From Pseudomaricurvus alkylphenolicus (GTDB lineage: Bacteria > Pseudomonadota > Gammaproteobacteria > Pseudomonadales > Cellvibrionaceae): a stretch of DNA of 64,000 nucleotides. The translations under genes and the position numbers were made by a program. Within the stretch, counting starts at the first letter, position 1; every line of letters starts with the position of its first letter. The stretch is from assembly GCF_011683955.1 (NCBI RefSeq), contig NZ_JAAQPI010000003.1, positions 372,001-436,000 of the forward strand, in the 5' to 3' direction. Shown here piece by piece: positions 8,635-19,243 of this stretch. The notes under the pieces are model-generated. The model did no database searches and was not told where the DNA came from. It saw only the letters and a list, made by a program, of their open reading frames with translations.

Positions 8635-9784
8635 AGTGCTCCTCCTTCTGACCACACAGCTGATACAGATGACCGGCAATATTCGACGACTGCACCGCCA
8701 TTCGACTGTTTTCTCCAGCGGCTACGGCAACTTCTTCGATATTTTCCGAGATTTCCCGAACTGCCTGATTCTGCTGCGAGGCGGCCTCCGAAATCGCACT
8801 GACCATGGAGGAAACCGACTCAGTATGTTCAGCAATTTTTGCAAACATATCCTGGGTACCCAGCGTCTGCTCCAGGGTTTTATCCGCTCGTGCGACCACC
8901 CCATCCATACTGGTTTTGACGTCCGCCATACTGCCTTGAATATCTTCGACAGTAACGCCGATTTCCTGGGCGGATTCGTAACTGCGAGTGGCCAGCGCCC
9001 TGACCTCTTCCGCAACCACAGCGAATCCACGTCCATGTTCACCCGCACGCGCCGCTTCGATAGCTGCATTCAGGGCCAACAAATTTGTTTGCTCGGCGAT
9101 GTCGCGGATCACAGTGGACATCGAAGCCACCTGCTGGGTTTTGTCGTTGAGTTGTGACATTTGTTCAAAGGTATCAGAGGCGCCGCGGGAGACTTCTTCC
9201 ATCTGCGCCTTCATTGCCTCCACTGCCGCCATGCCCTCGCATCCGAGCTGATTGGTTTCGTCGGCGGAGTGATAAGCCCCTTGTATACGACCGGAAACTT
9301 CCTCAATACTATGACTGATTTCGGTGACCGCCGCCGCAATAGAGTTGGTTGCCTGGGATTGCTGAAGGGTATTACTGGCGAGAAGCTCGGAATTGGAATT
9401 CAACTCGCTGGCTGAAAAACCGATTTCCGATACCGTATTGAGGAAACCCTCGTTGAGTCGGCGCTCCTTACTGGCGAGCAACAACAAAGAACGGTCTACA
9501 TCAACCAAAAGACCATCGGATTCCAGGATCAGGTCTTCTCCGTTGCCACCAGCATCGAGATCAAGTTTTTCCAAAATTTCCGCCGTTGCCAACAGACTGC
9601 TGCGCAGCACATAGATAAACCCAAAAGACAGATATACGAGACTCAGCAACAGACCCCACCGCACCGCTGACCACTGAGGCTGCGCCAGTGTTATTGCCAG
9701 AGAGGCAAACAGCACGAGAAGAAGTGCGCATCCGCTGCGAACACCCAGAGCTCTGAGTAAAATTCTGGCTGGAGCGAGTATCAT
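8627..9784 (-). CDS. Methyl-accepting chemotaxis protein lacking a sensor domain
   Basis: Signal-transducing chemoreceptor. Two hydrophobic helices near the N terminus are separated by only a few residues, so there is no periplasmic ligand domain, and no HAMP domain is obvious. The cytoplasmic coiled-coil hairpin is well preserved, with the CheA/CheW-contact tip [21 protein letters not shown] chose ATG 9784 because AGGTG lies just upstream; a TTG at 9805 adds seven codons without a good ribosome site. The stop overlaps the start of the NIT-domain gene by 8 bp. The receptor therefore probably takes its input from that protein, a split version of the NIT-MCP fusions known elsewhere. The partnership is an inference. 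Confidence 0.88.
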   Translation of the reverse strand: MILAPARILLRALGVRSGCALLLVLFASLAITLAQPQWSAVRWGLLLSLVYLSFGFIYVLRSSLLATAEILEKLDLDAGGNGEDLILESDGLLVDVDRSLLLLASKERRLNEGFLNTVSEIGFSASELNSNSELLASNTLQQSQATNSIAAAVTEISHSIEEVSGRIQGAYHSADETNQLGCEGMAAVEAMKAQMEEVSRGASDTFEQMSQLNDKTQQVASMSTVIRDIAEQTNLLALNAAIEAARAGEHGRGFAVVAEEVRALATRSYESAQEIGVTVEDIQGSMADVKTSMDGVVARADKTLEQTLGTQDMFAKIAEHTESVSSMVSAISEAASQQNQAVREISENIEEVAVAAGENSRMAVQSSNIAGHLYQLCGQKEEHYA

Positions 9785-9870
9785 AGTCACCTGCTTGCCC
9801 CGCAAGGCAGTTAATGCTTTAAGTTGAAGCGCGGAACTTCCCGTAGCTTCAGAGTCATTCCGCGCGCGGT

Positions 9871-10626
9871 CTAACTGCTGGCCTGAGTCTCCAACAGCGA
9901 CAGAACGTCGATAATCGATTCCGCAACCGCGGACAGCGTCTTGCCTTTGTCCATCGCCATTTTACGCAGGGCTTTATAGGCCTCGTCTTCACTCAACTGA
10001 CGATGCTTCATCAACATCCCTTTTGCCCTGTCTATCACACGCCGTTCAGCCAATTTGCCTTTGGTTTGCTCCAGCTCTTCGCGTAACTTCTGATTTTCCG
10101 AAAAACGAGCCATGGCAATGGAAATAATCGGGCGCAGTCGATGCGCCTGAATGTCATTTACGACAAAGGCATTCACCCCGGCCTTTACAACCGTTTCAAT
10201 TAACCTGGGCGCTTCCTTTTCCGCAAACATCACAACAGGCCTTGGGTCTTGATCACGCATACTGCTCAGCTGACCCAAGGTATCCGAATCCGGCTCGTCA
10301 ATACCGATAACCAGCACGTCGGGCCGCTGCAACTGCACCTCATGCGTTAAATTACTGCTGTGGGTCAGCCGCGCCACCAGATTAAAGCCAGAGTCCAGCA
10401 AGCCGCGCTTAAGCACAGAATGCCGTTCTGGATCAGCATCCAACAACAACACCGTTCTGGCGTCCACGCCAGCGTCATAATCGCTGTCAGATGATGGGAG
10501 TCGTCGAGACAATGAGTTCACCGCCGTCACCGTTACTACACCGAGAGCTCCCCAGTGCACCAATACCAAGGCGTCAGCACGAGGTACAAACGCCGCCACC
10601 AAGTTCTTTTGCCAAAACCGTGCCAA
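9871..10626 (-). CDS. nasT: ANTAR-domain transcription antiterminator, NasT-like
   Basis: RNA-binding response-regulator-like protein of the nitrate assimilation type. A pseudo-receiver domain (about 57-175) is followed by a helix and the ANTAR domain (about 187-248, with [22 protein letters not shown]). Where true receivers carry the phosphorylated aspartate, the strand reads DVLVIGID, with Gly in place of Asp by my alignment, so control by phosphorylation is doubtful. Known NasT proteins are instead held inactive by NasS. No nasS is visible here. The frame begins at a TTG; the first 35 residues or so do not look like the family and a GTG near 10521 is a likelier start. The likely target is the leader at 6135-6216. 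Confidence 0.87.
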   Translation of the reverse strand: MARFWQKNLVAAFVPRADALVLVHWGALGVVTVTAVNSLSRRLPSSDSDYDAGVDARTVLLLDADPERHSVLKRGLLDSGFNLVARLTHSSNLTHEVQLQRPDVLVIGIDEPDSDTLGQLSSMRDQDPRPVVMFAEKEAPRLIETVVKAGVNAFVVNDIQAHRLRPIISIAMARFSENQKLREELEQTKGKLAERRVIDRAKGMLMKHRQLSEDEAYKALRKMAMDKGKTLSAVAESIIDVLSLLETQASS

Positions 10627-10735
10627 CCGGTTATTAACGGCTAAATGTCGACTTCTGGCGGTGCCTTGAAGGGCAGTGATGCACTAAATACAGGCAGGAA
10701 TCGGGAACTGAACACTTGATTGGGGCGAAGAGAGG

Positions 10736-11227
10736 CTAATCAACCAGCTCCATAGCCATCAGAATGGCGTCCTCACGGCCACCATTGGGGGCAGGGTAGT
10801 AATTCTGTCGAATCCCCACTTCGGCAAATCCGGCTCCGAGATACAAGGCAATGGCAGGCTCGTTGGATTGCCGAACTTCCAGAAACACCCGGCAGGCGGG
10901 TGGCGAAATCTGTTTGAGACAGAGGCCGAGAAACGCACCTCCCAGCCCCAGCCCCTGCTGCGCAGGATCCACGACAAAATCGAGCAACTCGGCTTCATCG
11001 AGAACCAGCGAAAAGACCGCAAAGGCCCTTATCTCTTGCCCCTCAAGCAAGCCAAAGACCCGCTGCCGCTGCAGCGAACGGCTCATGTTGGTTTCGCTCC
11101 AGGGGTGTGAATGGGCATCGCGTTCGAGCACCATCAGTTGAGACAGTGCCGATTCATCGAGAGTGTGCAGCCGCAGAGTGCGCCCGTTGAATTCCAGGGC
11201 ATGCGCGGAGGCTATTGGGTCAACCAT
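10736..11227 (-). CDS. rimI: Ribosomal protein S18-alanine N-acetyltransferase
   Basis: GNAT-family acetyltransferase of about 163 residues that modifies the N terminus of ribosomal protein S18. The acetyl-CoA loop is seen in VVDPAQQGLGLGGAFL, followed by FLEVRQSNEPAIALYLGAGF, which is typical of RimI. I chose ATG 11227 because it overlaps the stop of the upstream gene as ATGGTTGA; a longer frame to 11269 would overlap more deeply. Position directly after a holD-like gene matches other gammaproteobacteria. Confidence 0.9.
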   Translation of the reverse strand: MVDPIASAHALEFNGRTLRLHTLDESALSQLMVLERDAHSHPWSETNMSRSLQRQRVFGLLEGQEIRAFAVFSLVLDEAELLDFVVDPAQQGLGLGGAFLGLCLKQISPPACRVFLEVRQSNEPAIALYLGAGFAEVGIRQNYYPAPNGGREDAILMAMELVD

Positions 11228-12131
11228 CTGCCGGGAAGCGTCGCAGAGGCTGCAGCGCCCGCCAGGCATCGGCCTTTTGCTCGGGGTGTTGCAACAAATC
11301 CGACAGGCTGGGGATCACCGCAACCTTGATCGACAACTCAGGCAGGTTCAGGATTTTGCCGAGACACTGGCGATAGAAGTCGTCGTCAACAAAATTAGAG
11401 GTGATATTGTCCTGCTGCTGGGGGGCGATATAGCGGCAGGCATCCTCGCCCATCAACAGCAGATGCTTGACTGGCTGACTCTCCAACATGGTCTCGATCA
11501 TGGCCGCCAGGGTATCGCGTGCCTCGCCCGCACCTTGGGCCGCATGGGGATTGTTCACCATGGGCCATCTGACCACTTCTGCCGGCGGCAGGGGCGCCCT
11601 GGGAAAACCCAAGGCCGAGAGCATGTTGATCAGCAGGGGTTCGGTAGGCAGCGCCAGTTCCGCATGACGGCTGTCGATCACCAACAGCTCTTCACCAATA
11701 CGCCACCAGGACAGCGCAAATTTGGGAACCGGGGCGTCCAGCGAAGCCAGCAAAGAGGCCGCCGGTGAGGCTTTTTGCGGGCCGGCGCCACCTGAGATGG
11801 CTGGATCACTGGAAGCCGGAGACTCTTGGGCGGGTGTTTCAGCCAGCACTTTGAGCGCGTCGGCGGGAGCGCCAACCTCAGCGGTTGGTGCCCGTTGAGG
11901 CGCTGCTGACGGGTCAGCTGAACTGGCGGCGGTAACTGTCGAAGCATCGGCAGCAACACCTGGAGATGCACCAGCAGCTTCTGCAGGTCGTTCAGCCTCA
12001 TCATTGCCCGGTGACAACACCGGCTGACAATACTGGGGCTGGGGGGCCATCGGCAGGATCCAGCGAGGCATATAGCTGTCGATACCCATGGCATCGAGAT
12101 AGGTCTGTCGCTGGATTTCGTTGATTGCCAT
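11220..12131 (-). CDS. holD: Probable DNA polymerase III psi subunit (HolD-like)
   Basis: A 303-residue protein in three parts. A short N-terminal segment (about 1-30, YLDAMGIDSYMPRWILP) resembles the peptide by which psi contacts the chi and tau/gamma subunits. A long low-complexity linker rich in Ala, Pro and Glu (about 40-135) follows. A compact C-terminal domain runs from about 140. It lies immediately upstream of rimI with an 8-bp overlap, the position of holD in E. coli and, as I recall, in Pseudomonas aeruginosa. HolD is poorly conserved and often annotated as hypothetical, so the call rests on position and the N-terminal motif. A different conserved protein is possible. Confidence 0.6.
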   Translation of the reverse strand: MAINEIQRQTYLDAMGIDSYMPRWILPMAPQPQYCQPVLSPGNDEAERPAEAAGASPGVAADASTVTAASSADPSAAPQRAPTAEVGAPADALKVLAETPAQESPASSDPAISGGAGPQKASPAASLLASLDAPVPKFALSWWRIGEELLVIDSRHAELALPTEPLLINMLSALGFPRAPLPPAEVVRWPMVNNPHAAQGAGEARDTLAAMIETMLESQPVKHLLLMGEDACRYIAPQQQDNITSNFVDDDFYRQCLGKILNLPELSIKVAVIPSLSDLLQHPEQKADAWRALQPLRRFPADG

Positions 12132-12196
12132 CGGCGCCCCTGTCGTTATGGAAAATAGTTATGCAGAATCCGTTGATGCAGAAAGAATCCGTTTGG

Positions 12197-13741
12197 TCAC
12201 ACCCCGGTATGCTGGGGATGCGCCTTGACGCCGGATTCTAACAGATTCAGCGCATGCAGGTAGGCCTTCGCGGATGCCGCAACTACGTCAGTATCGGCGC
12301 CAACGCCATTAACGATGCTGCCAGCGCGGGAAAGACGCACCGTCACATCACCTTGAGCCTCTGTACCCGCTGTAATCGCGTTCACCGAATACAGCGCCAG
12401 CTCCGCATTACTGTTGGCCACCTTTTCAATGGCCTTGAATACCGCATCCACCGGACCACTGCCGTCGGACTCGGTGGACACGTTTTCGCCATTTTTGGTA
12501 AAGCTGAGCTTTGCCAGGGGCTTTTCGCCGGTTTTGCAGTTAACTTCCATGGACTCAAACGCGTATATCTCTGCGGTAAATTCCGCTTCAGCGTCTGATA
12601 CCAGAGCCTGCAGGTCTTCATCGAAGATTTCGTGCTTTTTGTCCGCCAGCTCCTTAAAGCGCTTGAAGGCGTCGTTAAGAGACTCCTGGGAATCAAAGGA
12701 AATACCCAACTCTTCAAAACGTGCCTTCACCGCGGCACGGCCAGAGTGCTTGCCCAGTACCAACTTGTTGGTGTTCCAGCCTACATCCTCGGCCTTCATG
12801 ATTTCGTAGGTTTCACGGTGCTTAAGCACACCATCCTGATGAATACCGGATTCGTGGGCAAAGGCGTTGGCGCCGACGATGGCCTTGTTAGGCTGCACGG
12901 GGAATCCGGTTACTGTTGCCACCAAGCGCGAAGTGGGCACGATATGCACAGGATCGATGCGCGACTCCACCGGGTAGAAGTCTTTGCGGGTATTCACCGC
13001 CATTACCACCTCTTCCAGAGAGGCGTTACCGGCACGCTCACCCAGACCATTGATGGTACATTCCACCTGCCGTACGCCGTTCATCACCGCTTCCATAGAG
13101 TTGGCGACGGCCAGACCGAGATCGTTGTGGCAGTGGGCCGAGAAAATAGCCAGATCGGAGTTAGGCACATTCTCGATCACATTCTTAAACATCACACCAT
13201 ATTCAGCAGGAGTGCCATAACCCACGGTATCGGGAATATTAATGGTGCGGGCACCGGCCGCGATCACCGCCTCAACAATGCGATACATAAACTCGGGCTC
13301 TGTACGACTGCCGTCCTCCAGCGAGAACTCCACGTCGTCACAGAGATTGCGCGCCATTTTGACCGCTTCAACCGCTTGAGCCAGAACCTGATCCGGCTCC
13401 AGCTGCAGCTTGTACTTCATGTGGATCGGCGAAGTGGCGATAAAGGTATGAATACGGCCGGAATTGGCGCCTTTGACCGCATCACCGGCACGCTCAATAT
13501 CGGGGCGCACGGCGCGGGCCAGACTGCAGATGGTGGAGTCCTTAACAGCGGCGGCCACAGCCTGGACCGCTTCAAAATCGCCGGGGCTGGCAATCGCGAA
13601 ACCGGCCTCGATCACATCGACCTTCATCTTCTCCAGCATTTTGGCAATGCGGATCTTTTCGTCTTTGGTCATGGAGGCGCCGGGGCTCTGCTCGCCGTCG
13701 CGCAAGGTAGTATCAAAAATTACCAGATTATCTTTTTGCAT
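12197..13741 (-). CDS. leuA: 2-isopropylmalate synthase
   Basis: First committed enzyme of leucine synthesis: condenses acetyl-CoA with 2-oxoisovalerate. From ATG 13741 it has 514 residues, the length of the long gammaproteobacterial form. The catalytic TIM barrel starts with [16 protein letters not shown], contains the metal-site [13 protein letters not shown] and ends near residue 275. A linker with HESGIHQDG follows, then the C-terminal leucine-binding regulatory domain (about 390-510). An in-frame ATG at 13762 would add seven codons; the inner start is more like the family. I saw no leucine-rich leader peptide upstream, so control by attenuation is not supported. Confidence 0.95.
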   Translation of the reverse strand: MQKDNLVIFDTTLRDGEQSPGASMTKDEKIRIAKMLEKMKVDVIEAGFAIASPGDFEAVQAVAAAVKDSTICSLARAVRPDIERAGDAVKGANSGRIHTFIATSPIHMKYKLQLEPDQVLAQAVEAVKMARNLCDDVEFSLEDGSRTEPEFMYRIVEAVIAAGARTINIPDTVGYGTPAEYGVMFKNVIENVPNSDLAIFSAHCHNDLGLAVANSMEAVMNGVRQVECTINGLGERAGNASLEEVVMAVNTRKDFYPVESRIDPVHIVPTSRLVATVTGFPVQPNKAIVGANAFAHESGIHQDGVLKHRETYEIMKAEDVGWNTNKLVLGKHSGRAAVKARFEELGISFDSQESLNDAFKRFKELADKKHEIFDEDLQALVSDAEAEFTAEIYAFESMEVNCKTGEKPLAKLSFTKNGENVSTESDGSGPVDAVFKAIEKVANSNAELALYSVNAITAGTEAQGDVTVRLSRAGSIVNGVGADTDVVAASAKAYLHALNLLESGVKAHPQHTGV

Positions 13742-13762
13742 GAATTCTGCCTCAGTCGTCAC

Positions 13763-14291
13763 TCACACCGAGTAACAACACATAAACACCCAGGTATTGG
13801 GCGCGGATTTAAAGTATAGGTTTCTTTCTGGGGTGTACGCTTAGAGGTACGCTGCGATGGAAAAAATAATTACACTGCCCAAGGCAGTCGCAGCTGAGCG
13901 CGCAGTAGAGTCACCGCCAGCCCGGAGGGACGGATCAACAACTGGGAATGTTGGCAAAAAGCGCGCATGGGGGGTATCCGGTTCAGGATGGTCTATGGAG
14001 CACATTATGGAAGAGGCAGCCCTCTCAAATCAACAGTCATCCTAAAAGAAAGTGAAAATTGGGACAGAATAACAAAATCACCACTTTATAGCCTTTCTTA
14101 TGCAAGGACCATCATATAAATTTCCATAATTTAGGATAGTTTAGACTCAGAATAAAGTTAAGCCTGCCCCGGGAAAGACCCCCACACGACAATTTGTGAC
14201 AATTCGCACGGACTGTGGCATAACAGCGGCAAGAATCCTTGCTTGAATAGCTTGCGGCAACCTTTCAATCCCGCCGACCCGGAGATACCAG
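13763..14291. other. Intergenic region between leuA and the lipoprotein gene
   Basis: About 550 bp separate the divergent starts of leuA and the lipoprotein gene. A TATACT box read toward leuA lies near 13820, and a short near-repeat (GACAATTTGTGACAATTCG) lies near 14190. A 62-codon open frame at 13857-14045 has no ribosome site or recognisable composition. I see no RNA gene or mobile element. Confidence 0.5.
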
Positions 14292-14717
14292 ATGCGCGCC
14301 ATTGCGAAAACCTCTCTCACCCTGCTTGCAGCCGGCCTGATGTTATCGGCCTGCAGCAGTAACGACACCAAACTGCACAAGAGCCTGAGAGAAACCTTCG
14401 ACACTGAAATTACCGCCAATGGCAGCAAGATGTTCACCTTCGAACTCACCACCAAACGCCCAAGCGGACCGAGAGAAACCCCCAGAGTCAAAACCGAACG
14501 CAACGGTGATAAACCCAGATCCTCTGGCCTGAGCAAGAAAAAGCTCAAATCCCACCTGCATAACCGCCTGGACCAGAAGCTGGTGGAAAACGGCTACTGC
14601 CGTGAAGGCTACCTCGTCCTGGACAGCTTCGTCGCCAGAGGCCACGCCAGTCTCAGGGGCGAATGCCGGGAAACCGCCACCAGCGGCGACAGAGAAAAAT
14701 TTCCGAACCAGGCGTGA
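14292..14717 (+). CDS. Small putative lipoprotein of unknown function
   Basis: 141 residues. The N terminus is a lipoprotein signal: positively charged start, hydrophobic core, then the lipobox LSAC with Cys at about residue 21, so the mature protein should be lipid-anchored. The rest is basic and hydrophilic with two further cysteines (GYC and GEC) that could form a disulfide. I recognise no domain. A GGAGA box precedes ATG 14292. It stands alone between leuA and a repeat-rich gap, and may end at the perfect hairpin at 14984-15031. Confidence 0.65.
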   Translation: MRAIAKTSLTLLAAGLMLSACSSNDTKLHKSLRETFDTEITANGSKMFTFELTTKRPSGPRETPRVKTERNGDKPRSSGLSKKKLKSHLHNRLDQKLVENGYCREGYLVLDSFVARGHASLRGECRETATSGDREKFPNQA

Positions 14718-14823
14718 TTGGTATCAACCGGCGCAACGGCCGCTGAAATCCCGTGTTCAGGTTGGATTCTGCTACATCGATGGCGGGCTCTGACCTTATT
14801 ACCTGGACCAGTGCCACAATCAT

Positions 14824-14856
14824 GGTGGGTTACGCCTTCGGCTAACCCACCCTACG
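14824..14856. repeat. REP-like palindrome
   Basis: GGTGGGTTA and TAACCCACC form the stem around a CTTCGG-containing loop, followed by CTACG. The same layout, with slightly different bases, occurs at 997-1031 and 1142-1182, so this is a third dispersed copy in the window. Confidence 0.75.
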
Positions 14857-14865
14857 CGCAATTCC

Positions 14866-14934
14866 GTAGCAGCGCGCTCCGAGCGCGACCGATACGAAGT
14901 GCCCAAACCTGTCGCGCTCGGAGCGCGCTGCTAC
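14866..14934. repeat. 24-bp perfect inverted repeat, second REP family
   Basis: The arms 14866-14889 and 14911-14934 are perfect inverted copies starting GTAGCAGCGCGCTCC and are separated by 21 bp. The arms are themselves partly palindromic (GCGCTCCGAGCGC). The form resembles the repeated extragenic palindromes of Pseudomonas. It lies 9 bp from the REP-like element at 14824-14856. Confidence 0.75.
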
Positions 14935-14983
14935 AGCTAACTCGCCACAAACTGGCAGCGGCCGATCCCCATCTAACCACTGA

Positions 14984-15031
14984 CCCTAAACGAAAAAGGG
15001 CTCGCAAACGCGAGCCCTTTTTCGTTTAGGG
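14984..15031. terminator. Perfect bidirectional terminator hairpin
   Basis: A 22-bp perfect stem with a 4-nt loop, arms 14984-15005 and 15010-15031. The GC-rich inner part (GGGCTCGC/GCGAGCCC) is flanked by A5 and T5, so it can end transcripts from either side. It separates the plus-strand lipoprotein gene from the minus-strand groESL operon. Confidence 0.9.
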
Positions 15032-15072
15032 AGGCAATCCGAGCGCTGCACCAATGCAGCCACAACGCTCGG

Positions 15073-15215
15073 GATTGGCCGCCCAGGGGCGAGGATTTTC
15101 TTTCGAGATCAAGGCGGTTGAGAGACCTGGAGCGCAGCGTACTACAAGTACGTGAGCACCAGCAGCTCTCAACCAACGCAGAGATCGGAAGAAAAGACCG
15201 CCCCTGGGTGGTCAA

Positions 15216-15217
<2 letters not shown>
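15073..15217. repeat. Long imperfect inverted repeat abutting the groEL stop codon
   Basis: The outer arms 15073-15091 and 15199-15217 match in inverted orientation at 17 of 19 positions (GCCCAGGGGCG paired with CGCCCCTGGG). Further inward GATTTTCTTTC, GAGATC and GGTTGAGAG find inverted partners in GAAGAAAAGACC, GATC and CTCTCAACC. The centre holds a GTACT...AGTAC hairpin. The right arm reaches into the groEL stop codon at 15216-15218. It could be a MITE-like element adopted as a 3' end of groEL mRNA. Confidence 0.7.
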
Positions 15218-16934
<1,717 letters not shown>

Positions 16935-16990
16935 CTAGAACTTATTAGTTTTCAATCACTTAGCTTTCTTTAGCGATGAGTGAGCGAAAA

Positions 16991-17284
16991 TTAACCTTCG
17001 ATAACAGCTTTGATGTCGCTTTCGCTGAGGATCACCAGCTCTTCGCCATTGACTTCGATGGTGTCGCTGCCGGCGTACTTACCGAAAACCACGATGTCAC
17101 CCACCTTAACGTCAACAGCACGAACCTCACCGTTATCCAGAGTACGGCCGTTGCCAACGGCAACAACTTCACCCTGATTGGGCTTTTCCTGGGCAGAACC
17201 GGGCAGCACGATACCGCCGGCGGAGGTAGTTTCTTCTTCCTTGCGGCGAACCACAACGCGGTCGTGAAGAGGACGAATATTCAT
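16991..17284 (-). CDS. groES: Co-chaperonin GroES (10 kDa)
   Basis: Lid of the GroEL chamber, 97 residues from ATG 17284. It begins [14 protein letters not shown] and keeps the mobile-loop region ([20 protein letters not shown]) that contacts GroEL. The in-frame extension upstream to 17425 is untranslated leader in which the heat-shock promoter region lies. Directly upstream of groEL. Confidence 0.97.
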   Translation of the reverse strand: MNIRPLHDRVVVRRKEEETTSAGGIVLPGSAQEKPNQGEVVAVGNGRTLDNGEVRAVDVKVGDIVVFGKYAGSDTIEVNGEELVILSESDIKAVIEG

Positions 17285-17434
17285 GTGTTTGTTCTCCAAA
17301 ACGTCTGTTTCTGGACAATTGCCGGGCTTGGGGCCCGATTTCTTTAGATTTACGCCCCAGCCTGCCTTAGCACGGCCTGGTCTGGAACACCCGCTCCAGG
17401 CCGGGACCCGAAGCGCTAAAACCAAGTGATAAGG

Positions 17435-17463
17435 AAAATGGGGACCGAAAAACGGATTTCAAC
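17435..17463 (-). promoter_or_regulatory. Sigma-32 (RpoH) heat-shock promoter of groESL
   Basis: On the minus strand GTTGAAA, 13 bp and CCCCATTTT match the E. coli heat-shock consensus (CTTGAAA-N13/14-CCCCATNT) almost perfectly. It lies about 150 bp upstream of groES. No CIRCE element is seen, so HrcA control is unlikely. Confidence 0.88.
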
Positions 17464-17482
17464 ACCCAAACGCAAAAAAAAT

Positions 17483-17971
17483 TTAAGGCAGGCGGTCTCG
17501 GTCTGAAGAAGGGTCGTGGCGACGGAATTCGCCATCGATAATGTCGCCCTGATTGTGGGATTGATGAGGCCCCTGGCGCTGCCCGCGGCCAGGACCATAG
17601 CCCGAGTTGATCACAGTGGCGCGAAATACCAACCCCTTGAGCAGGCGCCCGATCACCAGCTGGCGCAGCCCGGGAATCAGGCAGCTCATCCCAATGGCAT
17701 CGGTGATAAAACCCGGCGTCAGCAGCAGGGCTCCACCCACGGCCAGGAAAATCCCCTCGACCATCTCCTGAGCGGGAAGTTCTCCGGCCTCCATACGGCG
17801 ATTGGCGCGAGTCAGGGTGGATATGCCCTGACGCCGCAACAGCGCCAGACCGATCATGGCCGTCAATAGCACCAGGCCGATGGTGGGTAAGGCGCCGATA
17901 ACGGCACCCACTTCAATCAACACCCACATTTCGACAATGGGCATCACAATAAACAGGAAAAGCAGTGGCAT
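17483..17971 (-). CDS. fxsA: FxsA family membrane protein
   Basis: Integral membrane protein of about 162 residues, homologous to FxsA, whose overproduction in E. coli relieves F-plasmid exclusion of phage T7. Hydrophobic segments begin MPLLFLFIVMPIVEMWVLIEVG and continue through LPTIGLVLLTAMIGLALLRRQG and the conserved GIFLAVGGALLLTPGFITD. The hydrophilic tail is rich in Arg, Gln and Asp. ATG 17971 is the family start; the frame extends to 18022 without similarity. Position upstream of groES is usual in gammaproteobacteria. Confidence 0.88.
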   Translation of the reverse strand: MPLLFLFIVMPIVEMWVLIEVGAVIGALPTIGLVLLTAMIGLALLRRQGISTLTRANRRMEAGELPAQEMVEGIFLAVGGALLLTPGFITDAIGMSCLIPGLRQLVIGRLLKGLVFRATVINSGYGPGRGQRQGPHQSHNQGDIIDGEFRRHDPSSDRDRLP

Positions 17972-18107
17972 GAGCGCCTCAGTTAACAGATCAATAGGGT
18001 AATCATGGCGGCAACCGCACAAACTACAAGGTTGCCACCTTTTGAATTTACCCTACTTTACGACTTTCCAGGCCACTCTTGCCACACCGGTAACAGCTCT
18101 GGCGTGA

Positions 18108-19154
18108 TCACCACTCGTAGCCGATGCCGACGGTAACCTTGGTGTCTTCCTTGGAGGCTTCGGTTGGCGGGAAGTTGTCGTAGTCGTATTCGATCTTATA
18201 TTCCGAGAACAAGCCCGGCCCCAGGGGCATACTCAGACCCAAATCGGCACTGAATTCCCAATCGTCGCTCGCCTCAAAGGAGTAGAGAAACTCATTGGTA
18301 TTGACCAGCTCGGCATTAAACGGCAACTTGTAGCGAAAGTCGGTAGCGAATCGCCAGGCCGCCCGCTCCTGACTGGACTCCCAGCTGGGATCAGCCAGAT
18401 CGGTATCCGTCGGGTCCAGCAGTTCCTTGACGTAGTCAAAACCGCTTTCCAGCGCCAGCGCCGTATCCGGGTACTCCCACATCTGTACGCCCACACCCGT
18501 ACCATAGAGGTAGCGTTCGTCGATATTCTTCGATTCTTCCATGCTGACCCGCAGCTCGTTGTACCAGAACCAGCGCTCCTGGAAGAACCAATCCAGTCGA
18601 TAACGAGCCTCGTAGTCCTCCACAGCCGCCTCGTCATTGACGGACTTGCTGTCCACATCGAGCGCCATGACATGGCGGAAATCGCCGTGGCGGTATTTGA
18701 CACTGGCATCCAGATCCAGGTCTTCTTCAATCTTGTTACCCCGGGAGAAGGTTCCGGCGAGCGCCATTTTGCCTTCGTAGATATGGCCATTGGCCTGGAA
18801 GGTGGAAAACGGTTCGACCTTATCCAGCGCCAACAGCTCTGTACGCATCTCCCGAGAACGGTCACCACAGACATAGCTCAAGCTGTGATTGCTCACCCCA
18901 GTGACCTGGCAGGATTCTTCCTGGCCCTGGATCTTGACCGCCTCGGTAATCGCCAGATCAGCAATTTTGGTCTTATCGATGGTCAGGCTGCCAAAGTTGT
19001 CGGACTGCCAGACCAACGATTTTTGATCCATGCGCACCAACTTGCCCTGGATACGGTCACCGTTATTGAGCACCAACTCATCGGCAAACACACATTGGGA
19101 CAAAAACAGGGTCCCGGCACCCCAAACCAACCGGGAAAGGTAATTGAGCTTCAT
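18108..19154 (-). CDS. DUF481 family outer-membrane protein (YdiY-like)
   Basis: Putative outer-membrane beta-barrel of the DUF481 family, sometimes called salt-induced outer membrane protein. From ATG 19154 it has about 348 residues: a signal peptide ending CVFA-DEL, an N-terminal domain with NNGDRIQGKLVRMDQKSLVW (a repeat-like beta motif), then the barrel from about residue 120, ending in the aromatic GIGYEW. Two cysteines (ESC and VCGD) flank a short loop. An ATG at 19166 and the frame start at 19226 are alternatives. The function of the family is poorly known. It stands alone downstream of the AmpG-like gene. Confidence 0.78.
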   Translation of the reverse strand: MKLNYLSRLVWGAGTLFLSQCVFADELVLNNGDRIQGKLVRMDQKSLVWQSDNFGSLTIDKTKIADLAITEAVKIQGQEESCQVTGVSNHSLSYVCGDRSREMRTELLALDKVEPFSTFQANGHIYEGKMALAGTFSRGNKIEEDLDLDASVKYRHGDFRHVMALDVDSKSVNDEAAVEDYEARYRLDWFFQERWFWYNELRVSMEESKNIDERYLYGTGVGVQMWEYPDTALALESGFDYVKELLDPTDTDLADPSWESSQERAAWRFATDFRYKLPFNAELVNTNEFLYSFEASDDWEFSADLGLSMPLGPGLFSEYKIEYDYDNFPPTEASKEDTKVTVGIGYEW

Positions 19155-19243
19155 AACACCACTCATCAAAGGCTGAAAATTAGAATCTGTCAGGGAAGGA
19201 ATGGCCGCGATTCTAACGAATTCCAACTAAACTGAACAGGTGC

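Noticed and set aside
12632-13819. A 395-codon open frame on the plus strand
   Set aside because: Antisense shadow of leuA, caused by its codon bias; no motif.
13742-13870. Leucine attenuator upstream of leuA
   Set aside because: No leader peptide with clustered Leu codons and no competing hairpins were seen.
13857-14045. A 62-codon plus-strand open frame upstream of the lipoprotein gene
   Set aside because: No ribosome site, low-complexity translation and no operon context.
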